This document shows, piece by piece, positions 23,890 through 35,715 of a stretch of 64,000 nt of DNA; position 1 is the stretch's first letter, and each line of letters starts with the position of its first letter. The stretch is from positions 12,006,366 through 12,070,365 of the forward strand of contig NC_061060.1 of the NCBI RefSeq assembly GCF_021917145.1, in the 5' to 3' direction. The notes under the pieces are model-generated. The model saw only the letters and a list, made by a program, of their open reading frames with translations. It had not been told where the DNA came from and made no database searches. This stretch comes from Hypomesus transpacificus. Lineage: Eukaryota > Chordata > Actinopteri > Osmeriformes > Osmeridae. The position numbers were made by a program, and so were the translations under genes.

Positions 23890-25013
23890 TCCTTTGTAAT
23901 CGTTAAGCTGTTTGTGTACAAGGTTGTGACATCACCATGTCAGGACTGCAGCCACACAGAGAGGCTGATTAGCATTTGTTAAAGTAAATATACAAAACCA
24001 CTTTACATCAGTGTAAAAGTTACCTTAAACATGAGATTTTTCTAAAACTTTTAAATACACATGACCAAACTATGTATTTTAAGAATGCTGCTTGAGTTCG
24101 TTCAGAATAGTTGTTATTGTTCCCCAATTTAAAAAGAGCCTTCTTTTGTAATTATTAGATTGAAACACACCACCGTTCTTCTTTATTCCATGTGGTCTTG
24201 CTTGCCTCTGCTCACACATGTTTAGCTAACACACACACACACAGAGACACACACAGTCAGAAACTGTGCCGTTTCCTTCGTGCCAGATATTGATTTATGG
24301 TATGTGTGAGCCACTCTGTTTGATAACTTGCATTTTTGGAGCAGTTGATCCGGTTTGCAGTATTTTTTATCGCACACACACATGCAAACGGGCACAGCAC
24401 AGAGAATGAACCGGAAACACTTTTTTGGGAATCTTCACAAAACGTGATCTGCTCACAAAATTCACACTTGAGAATAGGACATTATGGTCATCCAAAGAAC
24501 AGAGCTATGAGAAAGGGTGAGAAAAAGAGAAAGAGAGACAGAGAGAGCCACAGACATTTCAGATGACCACTTGTACTTCGGGTGACCATATGGTGACCGT
24601 AATAAAAAAATAAAAAAAAGTTTAATGAATCCCTGACTTGGAAAGAATTGCCGCATGAGAGTTCTTATCACCTGGGGGAAATCGTTTTTGGACATCACGT
24701 TCTGAGGCTGTGTTGTTTCAACTGTGATTGTATTGTTTCAGGAGTGAGCTTAGGAAGAGACTGAAAACAGATGCATCTTTTAACTAAACAGTTTAATACA
24801 AATATGTCTGTTATAGGCTACCCCAATATTGACATCAATGGCATATCTTACCAATGGTACCAGTAGATTTGATGTCAGTTGACTGATCCATGCATTTTTT
24901 TAAGAATCAATATCAAGTGTGTTCAATACTCAACTCAAGCCTCAGTGCAAGTGGTGATTTAAAGAAAGTTTAATAGCCTAATGTTTTTACATAACTGAAT
25001 GTTGTTAATTTCT
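23890..25013. other. Intergenic, no gene seen
   Basis: AT-rich sequence with a short CA run at 24231-24250. The open frames at 24336-24700 overlap on both strands and have no recognisable content. Confidence 0.5.
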
Positions 25014-25364
25014 TCAGCCATCAAACTAGTGAGAGAAACGCAACATGTATGTGCCAAAGGGAGATTGCACCTTCACAAGTTCATATCCAATAACAGAGAA
25101 GTTTTAGAGTCAATTCCAGATAGTGAACGAGCCAGTGGAGTTCAGGATGTGGATCTCAGTCATAATGAACTTCTAGCCCAGACTGTACTGGGAGTTAAGT
25201 GGAATGCAAACAGTGACACCTTCTCCTTCAATGTCAAACTGGATGAGAAACCAGCAACACGGAGGGGAATTCTCTCAACCGTAGCCTCAGTGTTTCACCC
25301 ACTAGGCTTCTTGGCTCCCTTTCTTTTATTGGGAAAGAAGGTAATGCAAGAAATTGTTTTTTGA
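25014..25364 (+). mobile_element. BEL/Pao LTR-retrotransposon pol fragment
   Basis: A 117-residue open frame matches the pol segment between reverse transcriptase and RNase H of BEL/Pao elements: LAQTVLGVKWNANSDTFSFN, then RRGILSTVASVFHPLGFLAPF and LLGKKVMQEI, the hallmark of the Pao 'peptidase/A17' region. Flanking pol domains and LTRs are missing. Ancient fragment. Confidence 0.85.
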
Positions 25365-25379
25365 CAAGAGAATATCAAT

Positions 25380-27700
25380 GTTTATATTCATATCCTAAAG
25401 AGAAGTCCTCCTCCGGCAGCTACTGTAACATAAAGGTAGGTCTTTGGAGTCTGAGACATTGAACTGACACTCAAGAGCTCATAATAGTAAACTGATCCAA
25501 TCATGAGTGTCAGCATCAGTGGCAGCTGGTGCATTTATTTCCAGGGGGGGCTACAAGTATATTTAGGCTAGTATCTCGCCTTGCCCCAACCCCCACCCCG
25601 GAAAAGAAAATGCTATCTCAACACCAGAAAGCAGTATTTTGGTGCATTCCTAAATGTATTTACTAATTTGTCAATTGAAGTGATGAAAACGACCTGTATT
25701 GTCTTCCCCTAGCATTCGACTGTTCCTGAATTAATAGACCAATTTTTTGTTTGTAAACATTCGGGATGCGCGCGCAATGTGGCTGCAGAAAACTGGGAAA
25801 GGATAGCATTTAAAACGGCAAAAGGACCACACGGATCATACAAATAGTTAGATTTAAAAAGACCAAAAAAGTCTATGAGGACAGCCTTTAAGAGAGAAAG
25901 CGATTCCCCATTGATCTGTCGCATAACATTTTTGATTTGGGTCACGAAAGTCTTGACATTTGAGTGAGAATGTCGCCCGGTACAGACCGCATAGTTGAGC
26001 GGCAGCCATGTCTTCACGTCATGTCACAAAGTTCATAATTTTACAGTTTTACAGTCAATTCTACATCTAAAAAGATGCGCAGGGCAGCTTTCAAGAGATT
26101 TTGGAATTCTGCTTTTAGCCAGCTGGTCCGATTATTTTTGTGATTTGTTTAAACTGGCAATCTGAGTGAGAATATATCACCATTACACTGTTTTTGATGT
26201 TAGCCTCAGTCAGAATAGTCGCTCACTGGCAGTGTACACAATGTTGTACTTCACTCCATTATACACCATAAACGTCGGGGAGGACTGCCTATCGTAGATC
26301 CGAGCCTGCTGAAGATAGCCAGCATCTCGGATTTCTTTAACCAAGCCTGTTTCATTCATCATTTGCCTGAGAAAGCGACCTCCATTAGCCTAGTTTTGCC
26401 TGATCACTTACAGGCTATACCATAGCTCTAAAGTTATAAAGCTAGCTAGCTAGCTATGGTCATGATGGAAACTTGCAATTCAGTCAAGTTGCTAAAAAAA
26501 AATACGCCCTTTGAAAAAAGAAATGTTCAAGAAAAACTCAAAGTGAAGGAGCTTGGACCTGATCGCCCTGACCAATTTTCACCTTACAGTACGTCACACG
26601 ACTGTGAAGTTGACTCAACTTCGAATGTCGGTTGCAAAAGATGAACTTCTCCCGGGTATAATACACTTGGAGTGTCGATCAGGTCATCATATATCTCTGT
26701 TCACTGGATTACAGGGCTTGACATTAACTTTTTGAGGCACTTGTCATTAGGACAATAATATTTACGTTTAGCTTGTCAATGCACAGAAGTCATTTGACCC
26801 GATACCTTTATAGCTACAAGTTCTGTTATGAGAGAACACCATGACAACGTAAATAAACAACGTCTTAAATGTGTTGAGTGATGTGATTGGATGTGACGGA
26901 CATAACGGGCCCTATCATAATGTATTTGATAAGCCCTCAGCAGCGGCGTAACAACTTGGCGGCCCGAGTGCAGATCTCACTAACGGGCCCCTCCCCAACC
27001 GACCTATCGTCAGGCGAAAGTATTGAGTGTTGAGCTTAGCGAGGCGCATGGAAATGTACTTATTATCAGTGTTGCGTCTGAACACGTTCATGAACTCCTT
27101 CATAATTTTGGTGAACGTGAACTGAACGTAGCCTACTGTTTTACTGCCTGATGAACTGTGCAGTGGACGCATTCATTCTGGTGTCTGTGAATGGCACGTT
27201 CACTCTTTTGAATTTCGTTTAATAAGGTGCCAGATTTCTAGAGACTTCCAGGCTAAAAACACACCGTTAACAGCCTTGTGTCCAGGGTTGCCCAACCTGT
27301 CAATCCCTGCGTGTGCTTTCTTTCTTTCTTCTACTGTCTATGCCTGGCAAGTGTGAGAACGCCGAATGGCGTAGAGGCAGAGAGCGGTATTGCAGACGGC
27401 AGCCACATTGAAAAAAATAACTGAACCTAGTTCATTATTTGGAGCTTTGAACCTAGTTCAACATTTTGAATTATTAACTATGAACTGAACTAGTTTCATC
27501 TAGAAAGTGGACTTTCCCAACACTGCTTATTACAATACACATTGTGAATTGATTGGTGAATGTTTGATTTTATTTAGGTTAGCTAGATATGCTAGCTTAA
27601 CGTTTAGCCTATCTAGCTTAAGCTATTTTTCCAACAACTTCCTGCACATTATTTTCAATATCTAACCTGGCTGCTGCTTTATGCCTATACGTGCATTTAA
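25380..27700. other. Repeat-rich intergenic stretch
   Basis: No gene supported. Contains pieces with dispersed-repeat character, GCTAGCTAGCTAG at 26440-26455, and a segment at 26940-27000 (CGGCCCGAGTGCAG, GGGCCCC) echoed at 32040-32100. The frames at 25709-26017 and 26915-27172 (minus) show no family. Confidence 0.45.
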
Positions 27701-27701
27701 C

Positions 27702-27922
27702 GCAACAAAATTCGGTACAATGGGGCTTAATAGGGAGTGGGCAGGCTCTCCTTAAACAGGCTCTGTCGCAACTCTCTTTTTCTATGGCTCTGATAATTTC
27801 CAAACGACATCATTTCCGGAATCTCACATTTCTGTACCTCGCGTTTCCTGTTTCATTCCAGAGCCTGTTTAAGGAGAGCCTGCCCACTCCCTATTAAGCC
27901 CCATTGTACCGAATTTTGTTGC
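27702..27922. repeat. Perfect 64-bp inverted repeat with 93-base loop
   Basis: 27702-27765 and 27859-27922 are exact reverse complements (outer ends GCAACAAAATTCGG / CCGAATTTTGTTGC; inner ends AGGCTCTG / CAGAGCCT). The loop shows no coding content. Likely a fold-back or MITE-like element; perfect identity points to a recent origin or gene conversion between arms. Confidence 0.9.
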
Positions 27923-28305
27923 AGTTCCACCAGAGTTCCACCGGGAGTGATCGCGGTCGAGTGCAAAATGAATGGGAGTCTATGGAGCTAAACGGCTAAA
28001 TTTGTCTCTTTCTGACAGATTGTCGTTGATAAAACTCAGATTTGATTATAGTTTTTGCATGTCTAACATGGATTACAGGTCAAAAGTTGAATGATCGAGT
28101 ACTTATGTCCTTTCGATTTCTTCCGGGGTAAGTCGTTGTCGCCCATAACACACTAGCATTCTGCTAACGAATGTTGATTTGTTAGTGAAGGACTGACTAC
28201 GACCAGAGATCCCGCTTGATGGCATCCGAAGCAGAACTTTATTAGACATTCTCTGCCTATATCACAATACCGCCATGTTTAAAATTCACAAAAAAACCTA
28301 AGAAG

Positions 28306-28629
28306 ATGGAGCTCACCAGCACTGAAGAGCGCATTGCTGAAGAGGTACGCAAATATCCTCACCTCTTCAATACATCGATAAAAGACTATAAAGATGCGCG
28401 AATGACGGCCAATTCGTGGCGATCAATATCTGCAGCGGTAGAGCTGGACCCTAAAGACTGCGTAACGCGATGGAGGAGGTTGCGGGACAAGTTCGTAAGG
28501 GCCAAGAGGACTTTTAAAAGCATCAGTGGCGATGCAGGAGGGAAGAAGATGCCTGCCATCCTAACGTTTCTGTCGTGGTTGGACCCGTTCGTGAAACATC
28601 GTGAGACGTCCTCTAACTACGACAAAAAG
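28306..28629 (+). CDS. MADF-domain protein, first exon
   Basis: The ATG at 28306 opens MELTSTEERIAEEVRKYPHL, followed by NTSIKDYKDARMTANSWRSI, DPKDCVTRWRRLRDKFVRAK and FLSWLDPFVKHRETSSNYDK, a complete MADF (Myb/SANT-like) DNA-binding domain. The frame meets a donor AAAAAG|GTAAAT at 28629. In fish such exons occur both in host genes and as the accessory protein of PIF/Harbinger-type transposons. I found no second exon with a BESS motif and no adjacent transposase, so it may be a partial copy. The domain itself is unbroken. Confidence 0.75.
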
Positions 28630-28689
28630 GTAAATATTTCTCGGTTTCTGAACAGCCTCTTTGTGCTCGCGGTAGCAGTGTAATCAGAG

Positions 28690-29506
28690 TGAGGGAGCAG
28701 ATAGAAATTGTCGTTGTATGCAATTTTCATATTTATAACAGAGCAACTGCCTGTTCTTAAAGGGCTTACATGGTTGATGTAATGAATAGAGTTATGTAAC
28801 TTTCATCATGGCCATCATGACCAAAACATCACGTCACCTCAACAGTTTTTCCCCCAAGCAATAGCCCTCCTAAATAGCTCTTACACACGAACTTTATGGC
28901 ACTTTATTTAACATTACTAGTATTGCACTACCTCCATTCTTATTTATTATTTTGCTCATACTGGTACTATCTGTCTTTGTACTGTTGTTAGGGTTAGGGA
29001 ATTATATCAGTCTTTTTGTTTATCATTTTTCACATTGGATTATACACTTGGTGGTGGAGAAATTAATTCACAAAACCAGAGCCTTGTCTATATCGTATCG
29101 TCTCGTCACATGATCAAATAGAGACTTGCCATTGCACAACAACATACATATTACCCAGCAATCATCATTGCTAATCACAAAAATACCAAAGAAAATAAGA
29201 ACGTATTCATTTCATGGAATCGTTTTTTAATAGTTTCTTTAGTGTATTTAAGATAAACATATCATTTTGTTATAGAGTGCTACTATTTTCCCCCCAAATA
29301 ATACCTACCGTGATAGAGATAAGTTTGCTCTTTCATGTCTTTATATAGCATTAAACGCAGTCTGACAATCTTCCTGCTGCACTCATCGTCTGATTAGTGA
29401 CAGCTGGTAGGAGGGTCACACGTGTGATGAGAGGTGGGAGATGAACATCGACAATTTCTAACTTACAAAGACGCAACAAAACAACGTGTTTTCGATAACT
29501 CGGCGT
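28690..29506. other. AT-rich spacer, no gene seen
   Basis: No open frame of interest and no recognised repeat ends. If the MADF exon belongs to a gene, this is its first intron. Confidence 0.4.
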
Positions 29507-29515
29507 GTTTCAAAC

Positions 29516-30071
29516 TAGCCTGGTCCTAACCAGACCCTTGTACATTTCATTTGTACAGAGGGTCTGGGATATCTCCACTGACAAACGTTAACTTCCTTGA
29601 AGGCGGGTCCTCAAGTTTAAAACTATTGGATACGCCCAGAGCCACTCTGATTTGCCATAACCAATCGCAAGCGTTCGCCATAGCCGACTGCTTCACCACT
29701 ACTGTAACGGAGCTAGCTGCCGTAGCTGGAAAATCAAACTTTTCCCAAACCCCGTGGGGAGGAGGGCCACAACATCATGGCCACCAACAAAATTTAGCAA
29801 GGAATGTTCTTGCTCCAGCTTTAACCTATATTCGGCAGCGTTGCCACAACCGCAGAATAGTTTCGCTCGCATCTTTCTCCGCCGCCATTACTGAACTTCT
29901 CAAACAAGTGCACGACATTAACGTCATCGTTCTCAGCCACTCCCTCTGTTCGCTGATTGGACCAACAAAAAATTTGTTTCTGGAAACCGACTTCAGAACC
30001 GACATCCCAGACCTAGTACAGAAGCAAAATCCGAATTGAGCGGAAGTACGTAGGAGGGCAGAGCCAGGCTA
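29516..30071 (+). mobile_element. hAT-like MITE, copy 1
   Basis: 556 bases with ends TAGCCTGG(T/C)... and ...CCAGGCTA, closely matching 50226-50785. It is flanked by near-identical 9-mers GTTTCAAAC (29507-29515) and GTTTAAAAC (30072-30080). The 162-residue frame inside (29551-30039) is repeat-derived, not a gene; the other copy is broken in the same frame. An 8-9 bp target duplication suggests hAT, by inference. Confidence 0.8.
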
Positions 30072-30080
30072 GTTTAAAAC

Positions 30081-31216
30081 GAGCCTGGAAAACAAATGCC
30101 TCTTCGCTCAATTGGATAGATCTACAACCAATCAGAGCAACAGAGTATGTGACGTATGTTTAGCACCGCATAGTTGTTGTCAACAGAACTAAACTACAAG
30201 CAGACTTGGAAGTATGCTTGGAGAATGAATACAAACGATTTTTGCCGGTGTTGAAAATTTAATTTAAGGGTAGGGGGAGTACTTGTTCACACGGTCAACC
30301 TTTTTGAGCAAAACAATAAAGGGCAATGCATATACGAACAAGTTCTCCGTTTAGGATTACAACTCCACAAAAGAAAAGGAGAAACCACAATGGCCACTGG
30401 GTTTTGGTTGGTCCCCAATATGAGACCCTCCAGACCCAACTTCCCGACAAAAAATTTTTTGGGGCGGGGAGAAGTTGGGCTGGCAGCCAGGCTACTCGTA
30501 TTGGGGACCAACTACAGAAAAACAGAATCTGGGCGAACCAATGAAATTGCCAGGGCGGGCTTTATACGATGATGGACAGATGATCAACAGTAACGTAATC
30601 ACCCACGACACAAAAGAGCGCTTAAGTTGAATTCGTTTTGAACAAACATGGCTACCGCTGGAGATCTGGGATGTTATGATTCTGCCATCGAGTCTGTTTT
30701 AGAAGACATCGACAGCGCATTAATTTTGAAAGAGGAACAGAGAGACGCAATCAAGGCATTTGTCGATGGAAAATATGTTTTTGCCGTCCTTCCTACGGGA
30801 CTCGGTAAAAGTTTAATTCATCAGCTGGCCCCGATGGTCGCGAAGAAGATGGGACACAATGAAAACCCAGTGGCCATTGTGGTTTCTCCTTTTCTTTTGT
30901 GGAGTTGTAATCCTAAACGGAGAACTTGTTCGTATATGCATTGCCCTTTATTGTTTCGCTCAAAAAGGTTGACCGTGTGAACAAGTACTCCCCCTACCCT
31001 TAAATTAATTTTACAACACAGGCAAAAATCGTTTGTATTCATTCTTCAAGCATACTTCAAGTCTGCTTGCAGTTTAGTCAGTAAAGATTTAGCCGCCTCT
31101 CAGTTTAGTTCTGTTGACAACAACTATGCGGCGCTTAACATACGTCACATACTCTGTTGCTCTGATTGGTTGTAGATCTATCCAATTGAGCAAAGAGGCA
31201 TTTGTTTTCCAGGCTC
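30081..31216 (+). mobile_element. Long-inverted-repeat element with helicase fragment
   Basis: Arms 30081-30405 and 30862-31216 are inverted copies of each other (the right arm has about 30 extra bases near 31070-31105). Ends are GAGCCTGG and CCAGGCTC, flanked by GTTTAAAAC (30072-30080) and GTTTGAAAC (31217-31225). A smaller fold-back unit (TTGGTCCCCAATA ... TATTGGGGACCAA, about 30408-30514) lies next to the left arm. The interior carries a truncated RecQ-like helicase reading frame. Confidence 0.78.
30648..30980 (+). pseudogene. RecQ-like helicase, N-terminal fragment
   Basis: ATG 30648 starts MATAGDLGCYDSAIESVLED. A Q-motif-like region with KEEQRDAIKAFVDGKYVFAV is followed by the Walker A motif LPTGLGKSL, HQLAPMVAKKMG and ENPVAIVVSP. 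This is the start of the first RecA-like domain of a RecQ-type DNA helicase. After that the frame runs into non-helicase sequence of the inverted arm (WSCNPKRRTC...) and stops at 30980, so the DEVH box and the second RecA domain are missing. It is a captured or truncated fragment inside the fold-back element; an inverted copy of its last codons lies in the left arm. Confidence 0.75.
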
Positions 31217-31308
31217 GTTTGAAACAGGCCCCGTAGTCAAAGCCCAACGGAGAGTTCTCAGACTCATATTCTGACTAGAATTATGAATATGACAACGTCA
31301 GGCTACAA

Positions 31309-31385
31309 TACGAGACCCTCCAGACCCAACTTCCCGACCAAATTTTTTTGGGGCGGGGAGAAGTTGGTCTGGCAGCCAGGCTACT
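31309..31385 (+). repeat. Short fold-back unit, second copy
   Basis: GAGACCCTCCAGACCCAACT to GGCAGCCAGGCTACT repeats the unit at 30421-30498 (about 77 bases, few differences). It again ends in the AGCCTGG-type terminus. Confidence 0.75.
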
Positions 31386-31399
31386 GTTTACAGGGCTCT

Positions 31400-33930
31400 C
31401 AAGTTTTGAAGACAGGCAAGAGTGACAATCACTCCCCCCAGACAATCACAAATTAATTAATTAATTGCTTTTTACCTGACATCTTTGAAAGGCAGCAACG
31501 ATTAATGCATCCATGGCCAGGATATAATAATAAAATATGACATTATTTTAAAAGTTAAAGGAATCGGGACAGCTTGCATCCCGCACTGGGTTCGATCCTG
31601 CCACCTTTGACATCCCAAGCGCCGCCATTACCTACTACGCCAACGAAAATCTAGTTAACCGTCGAAGTAGGTGGCCTCTTAATTACCTGACTAGTGAGTT
31701 TCACCGATACACACCGACTACATCTATGAACTGGGCTACTTGTTCTGAGCAGTTGTTGTCAGTGAACAGGCTGTAAAACTGTTGGTTAAGAGACTCGTGA
31801 AAAACTGATGCTAATTATCTGGGAAACATTTTTTAACAGCAGTCAAGTTGTCATTGTTTGTGTCAAACAAGTTGCGTGAATTTGTTGTAACATTAAAACA
31901 GGAGATCATGACTGTGCTCAAAGTGATGCTCGAGCTCCAGCGGTTTGCTTTGTAGGTGAACAAAACTTTTGGAAGACGTAGCAGAATCCCGAAAAATGAG
32001 CGAGGGGCCCGGTCAGTTCTTAAGGTAGAGTTCTCACTTGAGATCGAGGACGGGCCCCCTTTCGCCACGGGCCCTAGTGCAGCTGCACTCCCTGCACTCA
32101 CTGGCCCTCAGTTAATCAGCAGTTTGGGGTGACGGTGTTTTGCGCCCTGGCGAGGTCCCATCATAGAGGGTCCCATCTCTTGCATTGAGAGGAGCGAACT
32201 ACGTATGTACAACTTATAACGACAGTCTATGGGGCTCCTTGGAAATACGTAGCCTATCAGCTAACTTTAGACAACGTAGATTTTTTTTCAGCTATATAGT
32301 ATTGACTTTACTCATTAGACATGTTTTTCTTTCTTTTTAAGTCTTATTAAATTAAGTTTCAGGTCGGAATGTGATGCAGCAGTGGTGGGGCGGCGCCCTA
32401 ACGCCCCCGGCCGCTGCTGGTCAGCATCACTTCCTAATTATAAAAAATGTTAAACAAATGATCATTATTTGTATTATACCATGTTTAAGTTTGAAATAAA
32501 CAGAGAACATTCGTCCATCCTTTGGTAAGAGTAGTCAAAATCTCAACCTGTAGTTAACGTATTTGGGGGGATATAATATTTATAAACTGGTTTCCACAAA
32601 GAACCCATTTGAGGCACAAGCTTCTGAAAAGTTATGTTAAGAGTAAAACAACCCAATTGTTAACTTTTTAGACATTTTACTTTTGTGATTAATAATCAAT
32701 TGGTTATTCTTTCTTAATTGGTCATAGTTCACAAGTAGTTCTCAAGAGGATACATTTATTTAGTTATAACCAAATACCTACCAAGGAACTACCTTTGTTG
32801 TAAATTAGCTATTAGGCCTACTTACTGCTTAGTTAATCTTGCTTCCATATTAGTTAATAGTATTGAATTCGGTTTTAATGTAGAACTACCTATTACTTCC
32901 TTGTTCCTACTTGTTAACAACGGACCATTATTCTAAAGTGTTATCGGAATAGCTTGGTCAGGTTACACGTCTTAAGTAGGATCTTTGTCTCATCATTCTA
33001 ATAAGTTGTTGGATCGAGGTTTGGCTCATATGGTTGCATTTTTTATTCTATCTCTGATCAAATAATTTGACATAATTGTTAAAAATAATGCTTATTAAGA
33101 TGTTGTTGCTGCAGAGCTGCTGGTGAATGGCTCCCCGGCTTTCTTCAGGGCTGTTTGGGAAGCTGACCACCTCCATTTCGATATCATTCTGAAAAACAAC
33201 ACAGTGAGTCAAAGATAAAACAAAGAATTGATTAACAGAGATACTAAATTCATAAAAAACGAACCTCCTGAGTCAAGCCATAATAATTATTATAAGAGTT
33301 GATTATCCCTCACAGCGTTGATGCAGTATAAACGTTCCCGTTTTCACTTAAAGAATTTGAGAGATTTTGCAATGCAATGTCTCCATTATAAAAACAAAAG
33401 ACAGATAGCCGTATATTAACTATTGTTGGCATATTTGTATTCAATCGACAGATTTACCACTGTTGGGGGAAGAAAAGGGAAAGTTCTCTCGCCCCCACTG
33501 TGGCTGTGTAAGGATGTACCAGACGGGGTTGGATCCAAGCGCAGAGCGCAGATTTATTAGAATAGTCGGACAGGCAAAGATCGGTACATGGTAGACAGAG
33601 CAATACAGGAGATCCAAAACAGAGCAAGACAAATAGCTAAGGTCAGTAACAGTAGACGTATTCTTAACAAGGCTAGGGCTGAACTGGAAAACAAGATCAA
33701 GACTTCACACCATACAACCGAGACGAGACACTTATAAACTAATACTAAACAAGACACAGGTGTAGCCGATTGTGCTGATATTCCGGGGTTGCCGAGCGTG
33801 GCAGCCATTTACCAGTTGCAGAAGGCTCTGGCTTAACAGGCTGGCAACCAGTCCTGTACTGGCCTTTCTGGACATTATTTTCTTAAGCTAACAAAAAAGC
33901 AATTGTTACAAAATTATGCAATCACACAAA
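31400..33930. other. Intergenic, diverged repeats; one exon-like segment
   Basis: Mostly AT-rich. The segment 33115-33203 has an acceptor (TTGCTGCAG), a donor (GTGAGTC) and an open frame LLVNGSPAFFRAVWEADHLH..., but I cannot assign it. 33480-33810 resembles a diverged copy of the MITE at 52616-52912 (GGGGTTGGATCCAAGCGCAG, ACACAGGTGTAGCCGATTG). No gene is otherwise supported. Confidence 0.4.
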
Positions 33931-33944
33931 CATTATGGACTGTA

Positions 33945-34400
33945 ATTCATCAGAATCAGAAGGGATTTTATTCGCCATGAATGTTTGTACAAACAAGGAA
34001 TTTACTTTGGCAGGGAGGTGCATACATTAAACATACAGGAATATTGAAACTTAAATATGTGGAGTAACTATACAAAAGGAGCAAAGTCTAGCTAATACTA
34101 AGGAGGGTCTAGCTAATACTAAGGGGAATAAAAAATAAAATATAAGTAGCCATAATTTACAATTTAACCTAAAAATACAGATGCAAGAGAACGATACAAT
34201 AGTGCAAATTGCAATGTAAAGGGTGTCATTATGCAGATTGTGATTTAAAGTCAGTGTGAGTCCTTGGCCTTGTTAAAGTGGCCAACAGCAGATGGGAAGA
34301 AACTGTTCTTGTGGCGTGAGGTTTTTGGTCTTGATGGGCCGCAGCCTTCTGCCGGAGGGGAGTAGCTGGAACAGGGAGTGTCCAGGCTCATTTGAGAGTG
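33945..34400 (-). mobile_element. Non-LTR retrotransposon 3' end, decayed
   Basis: On the minus strand the segment 34250-34390 reads traces of a LINE polymerase C-terminus (LFQLLPSGRRLRPIKTK, then a frameshift before the FFPSAV-type motif). 33955-34015 is the 3' tail (GGGATTTTATTCGCCATGAA, CAAGGAATTTACTTTGGCAG), also found at 35652-35712. Confidence 0.6.
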
Positions 34401-34424
34401 GTTAGCGGTTACAACATCAAAATA

Positions 34425-35010
34425 ATTGGAAAGCGCTGGATCCTGAGCAGGGGTTAGTGGTAGGAGGCTGCTGGCACCAGCACTGGATGCAGAGCAGGAG
34501 GTAGGGCTAGGAGGCGGGCACCAGCACTGGATCCTGAGCAGGGGTTAGTGGAAGGAGGCTGGGCCCAGCACTGGATGCAGAGCAGGAGGCTGGGCCCAGC
34601 ACAGGATGCAGAGTAGGAGGCTGGGCCCAGCGCTGGATGCAGAGCAGGGGGTAGGGGTTACTAGTACCCCTACTGGGTACTGGTTGGTAGGCAGGAAGCA
34701 CACTCGGGGTACCAGGGCTTGTGGACCTGAATGGCAGGCTGATAAATAGCTGTTCTGCTTTGAGATTCGAGGATGGTCTGGTCATAATAAACACTGATAA
34801 ACATTGGATTTGTCTAAGCATGTAATACAGATAGATGTTCCTACATGTAACTGAATGCAAAAAAGTGACTAACAACGTTAGCATCAACCCATTAACTAGC
34901 TAACAACGTTACACAAGTTGCAAAGTTACACAAACCCTCTAAATTCGAGTACGTCATTTTCGGAATTTCTATCCGGTGGTATCCCAAGAACCGGGACCAC
35001 GTTATACTTC
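34425..35010. repeat. Dispersed duplicated block, copy 1
   Basis: Matches 42470-43185: AATAATTGGAAAG(C/A)GCTGGATCC, CTGAGCAGGGGTTAGTGGTA, TGGTCTGGTCATAATAAACA, TTCCTACATGTAACTGAAT, and TTTCTATCCGGTGGT at the far end. Copy 1 has an extra internal GCTGGGCCCAGC-type tandem (34555-34640); copy 2 has an insertion at about 42800-43080. Function unknown; probably an unnamed repeat. Confidence 0.75.
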
Positions 35011-35641
35011 ACGTTATACAGGAAGTGACCTCTGAAAACACAACAGAGATGTTTCCTATTGGATTATTTCAGACCTAGTAACAGAACAGCTGCAACCAAC
35101 CTCCTCCATCCATTGTTACTCTCTGCAACATTGAACAGATGATTAGTTGTAAATGCCAAACATACTCCATATTTATAGACAGAAAGTATACAACCAACAC
35201 CAACATATTAAAACAGTCATTCAACTCACCACATAGCCTCCTCTTAAGGTCATCTATCTCTCTGGTCAGGTTGGTGTTACTGGTCTGTAACTGGTCTCTC
35301 TCCACAGTAGCCATTCTTTCTTTGTTATTGTTGTCATCTGTTCAAAAGAGAACCTTAACTTTACACACAACATGTTACAGTCATAAACAAATATCTCCAA
35401 GGTATTATTTTTGAATATGAAAGACATTGTACACAAGAGATGACATCGATAACAGAGATTGTGTCATGATGTTAGAGAGACTCACAGAAGACTCCCAGTG
35501 CTGTGACCCCAGCCAGCAGGATAACACACAGCAGCCCCAGACACACTGCTGCAGCTTCATAGAAACTCCTCTCTGAAACTGTGGACCCACACAGTCAAGA
35601 CGTGTGTTTGTGTGTGTACATTTACACAAATGCACACACAC

Positions 35642-35715
35642 ACCAGAATCAGAATGGGTTTTTTATTCGCCATGAAAGACCATGCGCAGACAAGGAATTT
35701 ACTTTGGCAGGAAGG
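35642..35715 (-). mobile_element. LINE 3' tail remnant
   Basis: CAGAATCAGAATGGGTTTTT to CAAGGAATTTACTTTGGCAG repeats the tail at 33953-34015. Solo 3' end, as left by a heavily truncated insertion. Confidence 0.6.

Noticed and set aside
24336..24698. Open frames near 24.5 kb as small genes
   Set aside because: Overlapping on both strands, no motif, no splice context, AT-rich neutral-looking DNA.
29551..30039. 162-residue frame as a gene
   Set aside because: It lies wholly inside a MITE; the second copy at 50.2 kb is broken in the same frame.
31560..31645. tRNA-like sequence with GGGTTCGATCC
   Set aside because: The B-box-like word is present but no matching acceptor stem or anticodon arm could be made out.
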